Source: Corbicula japonica (taxonomy: Eukaryota; Mollusca; Bivalvia; Venerida; Cyrenidae). From it: 64,000 nt of DNA. Positions 58,269 to 64,000 of this stretch are shown here, piece by piece; the stretch's first letter is position 1, and every line of letters starts with the position of its first letter. Location: positions 651,078-715,077 of the forward strand of contig JAZAYU010000261.1 in the NCBI GenBank assembly GCA_038501625.1, in the 5' to 3' direction. The position numbers and the translations under genes are program-made. A model generated the notes under the pieces. The model saw only the letters and a list, made by a program, of their open reading frames with translations, was not told the DNA's origin and ran no database searches.

Positions 58269-59810
58269 TTAAGTAGATAATGTATTGACTTTGAATACAT
58301 AATCTTTACTCCAAACTGGTTTCTTTCTTACTCGTCCACTTTGACCAACATTAACATCAACCGTACTTTCCGTATTTCCCTCCTGTTCCTCACCTATTGC
58401 TATATGCTGCTCACCTGAACTATCGTCTTCAATTAAGATCTCTGTTGGAGAAAACGAATTTTCCTGAACTACTTCACCTGTCAAAATCTGAGACTTAGCT
58501 TTCCTTATCCTATCTACATGAATAACTTGCACTAGTCCTGCTCTACCACAATCTACCTTGTACAACACATCAGACATTTTCTCTTTGATCTGAAAAGGGC
58601 CTCTCCAAAAAGAGGTAAACTTAGCTGAACAACCTACTCGTTTTACAGGGAAGTAAACATAAACACAATCGCCAACCTCAAAGTTCTCAAAAGACAACTT
58701 CCTATCATGATACTTTTTCTGACGTAACATCGCCATACTCATATTTTGTCTGACTAAAGTATGAGCATTTTCCAGATTCTCTTTCAGTTCCCAAACCCAT
58801 GTTACTGCTGGTATAGCCTTGATTGCTGATGGCATTTCATACATCAAATCCAGAGGTGTGGACGTCTCACGCCCAAACATCATCATATTTGGACTCATGC
58901 CTGTCGTTTCATGTTCGGTACTACGGTATGCCATCATTACGTATGGAAGCTTGGTGTCCCAGTCTCTTTGATTCTCATCCACATAGGCACTAAGCATGGC
59001 ACACAGCGTTTGATTAAATCTCTCCACCATTCCATCCGACTCTGGATGATAAGGCGTGGTTTGTGTCTTTTCTATCTCTAGCAATCGACACATTTCTATG
59101 AACAGCTGACTTACAAATTGCTTCCCTTGGTCCGAGTGTATTTTTCCCGGTACCCCAAGTCTGGAAACAAACTGTTCAACAACAATTCTTGCAACTGTTT
59201 GAGACTCTATATTTGACATGGGGAAACTTTCAACCCATTTTGTAAAATAATCGCCTATGACAAGAATGTACTGGTTGCCACTTTCTGTTTTCGGTAAAGG
59301 TCCAAGAATGTCTACTGCTATTCTTTCCAAAGGATAGCCACTTTGAACTAATTGCATTGGAGCTAATTTGGTAGGTTTCGGACCCTTCCGCTTGTTGCAG
59401 AATTCACACCCTGTTACAAAGGCTTTAACATCAGCTTGTAGTCCTGGCCAATAGTAACGCTGTCTAATTTTGCTTAGTGTTTTCTTCACGCCAAGGTGTC
59501 CTGATGTTTTATTGTCGTGGGAAAATTTCAAAACATTTCTTCTATGACTAACAGGCATAATAGCTTGCCAGTTGACTATATCTGTACCAAACACTTCAAA
59601 TTTTCTGAACACAACATCATCCAGTACTGCAAGTCTTTCCCACTGATTACACAAGCGCTTCAGGAAATAACTCTCTCTACAAAGTTCTTTCGTGCTAGGT
59701 TTGTTGCCATCAGATAACCAGGCTTTCAACTTCATAATATCACCATCGGACGCTTGTGTGGTTTTGATATCAGTAATTTCTTCGCATTTAGACACCCTTA
59801 TCTGATTCAC
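58269..59810 (-). CDS. Gypsy pol, 3' part: integrase with GPY/F module
   Basis: It inserts the element's cDNA. In order: a zinc-binding region with H-x-H and C-x2-C spacing (SGHLGVKKT ... GCEFCNKRK, about residues 105-145), the catalytic core (DILGPLPKTESGNQYILVI; then HSDQGKQF and the following Glu of the D,D-35-E triad), and a GPY/F-like module (FWRGPFQI) near residue 400. The frame runs upstream without stop to the break near 59896. The 59810 start is not an ATG, so this piece is the continuation of the upstream polyprotein in another frame, not a separate gene. Confidence 0.88.
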   Translation of the reverse strand: MNQIRVSKCEEITDIKTTQASDGDIMKLKAWLSDGNKPSTKELCRESYFLKRLCNQWERLAVLDDVVFRKFEVFGTDIVNWQAIMPVSHRRNVLKFSHDNKTSGHLGVKKTLSKIRQRYYWPGLQADVKAFVTGCEFCNKRKGPKPTKLAPMQLVQSGYPLERIAVDILGPLPKTESGNQYILVIGDYFTKWVESFPMSNIESQTVARIVVEQFVSRLGVPGKIHSDQGKQFVSQLFIEMCRLLEIEKTQTTPYHPESDGMVERFNQTLCAMLSAYVDENQRDWDTKLPYVMMAYRSTEHETTGMSPNMMMFGRETSTPLDLMYEMPSAIKAIPAVTWVWELKENLENAHTLVRQNMSMAMLRQKKYHDRKLSFENFEVGDCVYVYFPVKRVGCSAKFTSFWRGPFQIKEKMSDVLYKVDCGRAGLVQVIHVDRIRKAKSQILTGEVVQENSFSPTEILIEDDSSGEQHIAIGEEQEGNTESTVDVNVGQSGRVRKKPVWSKDYVFKVNTLST

Positions 59811-59881
59811 AGCTTCCAGGGGTTTTACTGGTCTTTCTTCCTGATCCTCTAGCCGACCGCACTGTTTGCACGGTATACGAC

Positions 59882-62800
59882 TTATCCCATCTGCATTTTA
59901 TGCAATCTTCCAGCTCTGTGCTCAATGTTAAATGAGAACGAGGACAAAATCTCCAACCAGCGCGCAACCTGACCTTCAGGATTTTTGAAGTTCATTAGCC
60001 ATCTTAATGAACCATGATCGGTTCTTACTGTAAAAGTTCGACCATATAAATAATGCCTGAAGTACTTGACGAAATATACGAGGGCCAACAGTTCCTTACG
60101 AGTCACGCAATATTTTGTTTCAGCTTTCATCAACGTCCGACTAGCATATGCCACTACTCGTTCCTGTCCATTTATTTTCTGGGACAGTACCGCCCCAATT
60201 GCTAAGTTACTAGCATCTGTGTCCAAAATAAATGGTTGTGAAAAGTCCGGATGTGCTAATATGGGCGATTGAACGAGTTTCTGCTTCAAGCATTCAAATG
60301 CTTGGGAACACTCATCAGTCCAAAGAAATTCACCGTTCTTCTCTGTCAGTCTATGAAGCGGCTTTGCTATCTCTGAGAAATTCATGATGAATTTCCTATA
60401 ATAACTGCATAATCCCAGAAATGACCGCAGTTCTCGAACATTCTTTGGAATCGGCCAAGTCCGAATACAGTCAGTTTTCTTCGGGTCAGTTCTGACATCT
60501 GCTGAAGGCACTATATGTCCCAAAAATTCTACTTCTTTTGCAAACAGAAAACACTTCTTCCCTTTTAATTTCAACCCTGCTTCTTCCAATCGTGTAAAAA
60601 CTGTATCCAAATTCTTCAACATGTCCTCAAACGTTCTCCCGATGACTATAATGTCATCAAGGTATACGAGACATATCTCCCAATTCAATCCTGCCAAAAC
60701 TATTTCAATTAAGCGCTCAAACGTAGCTGGTGCGTTGCACAAACCGAACGGCATTACTTGAAATTCAAACAGGCCTTGTCTTGTTGAAAAGGCTGTTTTC
60801 TCCCTATCCTCAGGCGCTACCTCAACCTGCCAGTATCCGGAGCTCAGATCAAGGCTCGAAAACCATTGCGAACCTGCCAATTGATCAAGAGACTCATCTA
60901 TTCGTGGTAGAGGATATGCATCCTTCGTTGTTACCTCATTGAGTTTCCGATAATCCACGCAAAACCGTCTACTCCCGTCTTTTTTTTGGACCATGACCAC
61001 CCCACTTGACCAAGGGCTTGAGGAATGTTGAATGATTCCTTTCTCCAACATTTCTTTGACTTGTTTATTCACTTCAGCATTCATGTGTTCAGGCAGTCTT
61101 CTCACCGGCTGTTTTATTGGTCGAGCATTACCAGTTGGAATGGTATGTCTTATAATGCCTGTTCTTCCAAGATCAGACTCCGTTTCGGAAAAGATGTGCG
61201 AAAATTTCAGAAGTAATTTCGCAACTTCTTGTCTTTGATCATTACTTAAATCACTTGTTGCTCGTTCATAAAGATCGACCATATGCAATGGAAGCTTTAT
61301 CATTTGCTTATTTCGCTGAGCTGTTCGACATACCCTCGAGATCTGACTAATTGTAGCAATATTAGTCCCCGGATAAATAACGTGAGTTTCATCTGACAAA
61401 TTCATAATTCTAATTGGAAAACTTTCACTTGCTTGTACTAATGTCCGAGCAATCAAACCTCTTTGATCCATCGTTTCGCACTTCGTAGGTTCCATCAGAT
61501 ATAAACCTTTAGGAACATGCTCCTTAACGCTTCCTTTTAGGATCATCTCAGATCTAGCAGGAATTTCTGTTTTCTCGGACAAAACCACCCTGAAACAACC
61601 AACTGGACCAACGCAATTTAACTTACATCGTTTTCCTTGAATAATCATACTGTCATTCAAAACATCGACAATTATCTTCTGTGACTTCATGAAGTCTAGC
61701 CCTAGTATAACTTCAACATCAATTTCGGCCACCAGAACATCGACAATTGTCTCAAAACCCTCTATTTCAATCCTGACACTTGTCCTACCTTTGTTCTGAA
61801 GTGGTTCACCCGTTGCGGTAACGATGTCATGTTTGAAACTCTCAAGATTTGGTAAGGTCTGTATACCATCCATAAACTTCGAGGATATTATTGTCAGTGT
61901 AGCCCCGGTATCAACTAAGCATGTGGCTGGTAATCCATTAATTTTAGCCTCAACATAAAGACCCGATCCTGAACATGACGACGTCTTCACACGGCGTTCT
62001 TTCGAATTATCCCTGCCATCTTTATTGGATTTCTGAAGCTTTGGACAGTAGTACTTCGTATGCCCTTCCTGACCACATTCATAACATGTAACAGTTTTCT
62101 TTGGAAACCTACTATTATTATTGTTTCGTTTGCCAGACTCTGTTACGGGTGGTTCTTTATACCTAGATTTGGTATTTTCAGCTTCTGAGGTGGTTTGTCT
62201 GGGCGCAGAGCTTGAATTCATCTGACTCTGAAGACTTTTCATGGTCGCTTTTAACTCCTCCATCGACTTCTTTAACGTTTCAATTTCCTCATTCGGATTT
62301 TGTTTTGAGGGTGTGTCTGAATTTCTTACTGTACGCAGCAGCCCTTGACTCTCGAGCGTCTTCTTCTCAGCTCGGTTGAACGCCTCTAGTTCGACAGCAT
62401 GTCTGACTGCATCGTTCAAACTTGTACGCCGGGCTTGTTTTATCCTCAGCCTCATGTCTGAGCTTGAAAGAGAGTCAATAAATTGTTCTTTGGCTAATGT
62501 CTCTCGTACATCAGCTGGGGCTGATGGATATGCAAGATTCGTTAACCTTCGTATATCCTGGCCCATTTCAGACAATGTTTCAGAAGCTCTCTGTCTTCTG
62601 TCCCGGAGTTGTGCCCTGTATAGTTCCGTCTGGTTTGGCGGAGAAAATCTCTCTTCCAAAGCCCTTGTAAGCTGGTTATAACTGTGTTTGCTCGAACTTA
62701 GGTTCCCGAAGACGCCCTGAGCTTGGCCTCTCAAGGACACAGCCAAGTAGAGACCTTTCTGCTTTTCTGTCCAGCCATTAATTTCCGAACATGCCTCAAA

Positions 62801-63355
62801 ATGCGCTATATAGTCCAGCCAAGATCCTGAACCATCAAATGTTGCTGGTTTCACATAGACCTTGGGATCTTTCTTAGGTCCAGGACCTCTATCTTCAAAA
62901 TCAAAATCTGGCATGTTGGTCCTCAACCTGTCATCATCTACTGTCACTTTCTTTCGTTTTGTAACGACTCTGTCCCAACCCAAACATGTTTGATCACAAT
63001 CCAATGTTGGGCTCTTGGTCACCTCTTTTGGTGTACCACGAGGCTTTTTGCTAACACCCTTAACTTCAGTATGTTCAAACTCTCTATGAACTTCTGAAGG
63101 AACATATGGAGTGCTTGAAGCTTGGGGTACATCTGGCAAATCAATCAAAACACGCTCTTGCCTAGTTTCTGGTTCCGGAGACCGTCTTGGGCTTGGCATC
63201 GTTGTCAGTTCACTAAGTTGCTTTTCAATGGTCATTTTTTCCAACTGCAACCTCAGACTTTCATTCTCAAGCTTGAGGAATTGCAACTCTCGGAAAAATA
63301 AAGCCATATCTCTGTCATCAACTTCTGACATATTTCCAGAGCGGTGTTCAGCCAT
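59882..63355 (-). CDS. Gypsy gag-protease-RT-RNase H polyprotein, frameshifted at its end
   Basis: A single ORF carries gag and pol without a stop between them. A coiled-coil-like heptad region (about residues 20-50) and a capsid-like gag domain (about 170-320; WLDYIAHFEAC ... LEERFSPP) are followed by a CCHC knuckle near residue 420 (CYECGQEGHTKYYC). Then come the aspartic protease (LVDTGATLTI, about 478), RT (MPFGLCNAPATF; active site YLDD near 895) and RNase H (DTDASNLAIGAVLS near 1043; RTDHGSLRWL). It ends early: just after the His of the motif following RNase H, the frame changes at an A-run (59896-59899 on the minus strand) and stops at 59882. Confidence 0.92.
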   Translation of the reverse strand: MAEHRSGNMSEVDDRDMALFFRELQFLKLENESLRLQLEKMTIEKQLSELTTMPSPRRSPEPETRQERVLIDLPDVPQASSTPYVPSEVHREFEHTEVKGVSKKPRGTPKEVTKSPTLDCDQTCLGWDRVVTKRKKVTVDDDRLRTNMPDFDFEDRGPGPKKDPKVYVKPATFDGSGSWLDYIAHFEACSEINGWTEKQKGLYLAVSLRGQAQGVFGNLSSSKHSYNQLTRALEERFSPPNQTELYRAQLRDRRQRASETLSEMGQDIRRLTNLAYPSAPADVRETLAKEQFIDSLSSSDMRLRIKQARRTSLNDAVRHAVELEAFNRAEKKTLESQGLLRTVRNSDTPSKQNPNEEIETLKKSMEELKATMKSLQSQMNSSSAPRQTTSEAENTKSRYKEPPVTESGKRNNNNSRFPKKTVTCYECGQEGHTKYYCPKLQKSNKDGRDNSKERRVKTSSCSGSGLYVEAKINGLPATCLVDTGATLTIISSKFMDGIQTLPNLESFKHDIVTATGEPLQNKGRTSVRIEIEGFETIVDVLVAEIDVEVILGLDFMKSQKIIVDVLNDSMIIQGKRCKLNCVGPVGCFRVVLSEKTEIPARSEMILKGSVKEHVPKGLYLMEPTKCETMDQRGLIARTLVQASESFPIRIMNLSDETHVIYPGTNIATISQISRVCRTAQRNKQMIKLPLHMVDLYERATSDLSNDQRQEVAKLLLKFSHIFSETESDLGRTGIIRHTIPTGNARPIKQPVRRLPEHMNAEVNKQVKEMLEKGIIQHSSSPWSSGVVMVQKKDGSRRFCVDYRKLNEVTTKDAYPLPRIDESLDQLAGSQWFSSLDLSSGYWQVEVAPEDREKTAFSTRQGLFEFQVMPFGLCNAPATFERLIEIVLAGLNWEICLVYLDDIIVIGRTFEDMLKNLDTVFTRLEEAGLKLKGKKCFLFAKEVEFLGHIVPSADVRTDPKKTDCIRTWPIPKNVRELRSFLGLCSYYRKFIMNFSEIAKPLHRLTEKNGEFLWTDECSQAFECLKQKLVQSPILAHPDFSQPFILDTDASNLAIGAVLSQKINGQERVVAYASRTLMKAETKYCVTRKELLALVYFVKYFRHYLYGRTFTVRTDHGSLRWLMNFKNPEGQVARWLEILSSFSFNIEHRAGRLHKMQMG

Positions 63356-63504
63356 TCTGAGTTATAGACGATCAACAGACCCCTATACTACTTATATAAA
63401 ACAAATAATGCCAACAAATATAAAGTATGTATCAACGTATTTCAATCATACAATTTCAAAATAATATTAACGTGGATCGACTACTGGTATTGTAGTCCTG
63501 TGGT

Positions 63505-63522
63505 ATCCCACCGCTGCCACTA
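63505..63522 (-). promoter_or_regulatory. Primer binding site matching tRNA-Leu
   Basis: The plus strand ATCCCACCGCTGCCACTA matches the 3' end of a eukaryotic tRNA-Leu including CCA, with one difference (CTA for CCA). It lies 5 bp inside the 5' LTR edge. The tRNA identity is from memory of leucine tRNA 3' sequences. Confidence 0.7.
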
Positions 63523-63527
63523 ATTTT

Positions 63528-64000
63528 TGTAACGTGCCTCGAGCGGAAGGCACTCAGACTATTTGTCTCAGCTTAAATATATAATAATTTTTCTCTCAAA
63601 AAAAATGATTTCAACATATAAGGCTGAGCAATGTATTTTTGTTAAACAATATAATGAATTTTTCTAAGCTACTTTGCTTCAAAATGATTACAATGATTTC
63701 TGAAATGATTTGGTGAGACACAATAATCAGGATTAGAATCAGCTGAACATATAACAATATTCCCAGGGCAATAAACCTCCTGGACAAAAATGACTGATTT
63801 AAAACTAAGTTCCAACACAATCAGAGTTCAAAACAAAACAATCTAACCTGAACCCAGCAAACACGCTGAGCAATACAAACAAAGAACCACAATAATGTTT
63901 GGAACTTTTAAAACAGACCTGGGCAATTTCAAGTTTCAAAACAATGCTCAACAAGGTTTGAACAATCTCTTTTCGAACAAAACCCGAAACAAACAACCTT
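63528..64000 (-). repeat. 5' LTR of the Gypsy element, partial
   Basis: The inner edge TGTAACG is at 63528. It matches 56757-57227 with two substitutions and one indel. The remaining roughly 1.0 kb lies beyond the window. Confidence 0.9.

Larger units (their letters stand above)
56757..64000 (-). mobile_element. Gypsy (Metaviridae) LTR retrotransposon, cut by the window edge
   Basis: The order on the minus strand is 5' LTR (from beyond 64000 to 63528), primer binding site, gag-pol, polypurine tract, 3' LTR (58246-56757). Both LTRs share the TGTAACGTGCC terminus. If the LTRs are equal in length, the element is about 8.26 kb and should end near 65017. Over the 470 bp that can be compared, the LTRs differ by two substitutions and one 2-bp A-run indel, so the insertion is recent. 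RT-RNaseH-integrase order is that of Gypsy. The target duplication cannot be tested here. Confidence 0.92.

Noticed and set aside
1..64000. CRISPR arrays, bacterial operons, tRNA or rRNA genes
   Set aside because: The window is eukaryotic. No regular spacer arrays, ribosome-binding patterns or rRNA segments were seen. tRNA genes were not detected by eye, though a tRNA-specific scan would be needed to exclude them.

Overview
The window looks like a gene-poor, AT-rich stretch of an invertebrate animal nuclear genome. A bivalve mollusc is the best guess. The evidence is spliceosomal introns of kilobase length, many dispersed old repeats (including a purine/pyrimidine-rich type ending in short 'gacggac' steps that I associate with bivalve genomes), a Metaviridae (Gypsy) LTR element, a decayed CR1/L2-like non-LTR element, and a carbohydrate sulfotransferase family of the kind that is expanded in molluscs. 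The species cannot be fixed from sequence reading alone.

Cellular genes. Two tandem plus-strand genes encode type II Golgi carbohydrate sulfotransferases of the Sulfotransfer_2 (HNK-1ST/CHST8-14) superfamily. Gene B (51273-54231) is compact: exon 1 (tail and membrane anchor), a 59-nt exon 2, and one large exon carrying the whole catalytic domain, giving a predicted 455 aa. Gene A has the same 59-nt exon 2 (27304-27362) and catalytic exon (40981-42219). Upstream of these lie at least five separate anchor-encoding first exons (2542, 13908, 19611, 23997, 24597). All five begin with ATG, encode a short basic tail plus a hydrophobic segment, and end in phase 1 at a G|GT donor that fits exon 2. No second copy of exon 2 or of the catalytic exon was seen between them. 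The simplest reading is a variable-first-exon locus, laid out like UGT1A or clustered protocadherins. Here the variable part would be only the Golgi-anchoring tail and transmembrane segment, joined to one constant catalytic domain. The last two first exons sit in a recent tandem duplication of about 600 bp, so the array appears to be growing.

Layout. 1-1060: degenerate tandem array. 2.5-25 kb: first-exon array with many copies of two dispersed repeats (called R1 and R2 here) and several MITEs. 27.3-42.2 kb: exon 2, a 13.6-kb intron with MITE-like elements, and the catalytic exon. 42.2-51.2 kb: intergenic, with a decayed CR1/L2-like element (43.8-46.5 kb) and R1/R2 copies. 51.3-54.2 kb: gene B. 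56.76 kb to the window end: a minus-strand Gypsy element with 1.49-kb LTRs, cut by the window edge. Its LTRs are almost identical, so it is young, but pol carries a frameshift between RNase H and integrase.

Read by eye, the intron/exon structure rests on splice-site sequence, reading phase and paralogue comparison, not on transcripts. Edges of dispersed repeats are approximate.
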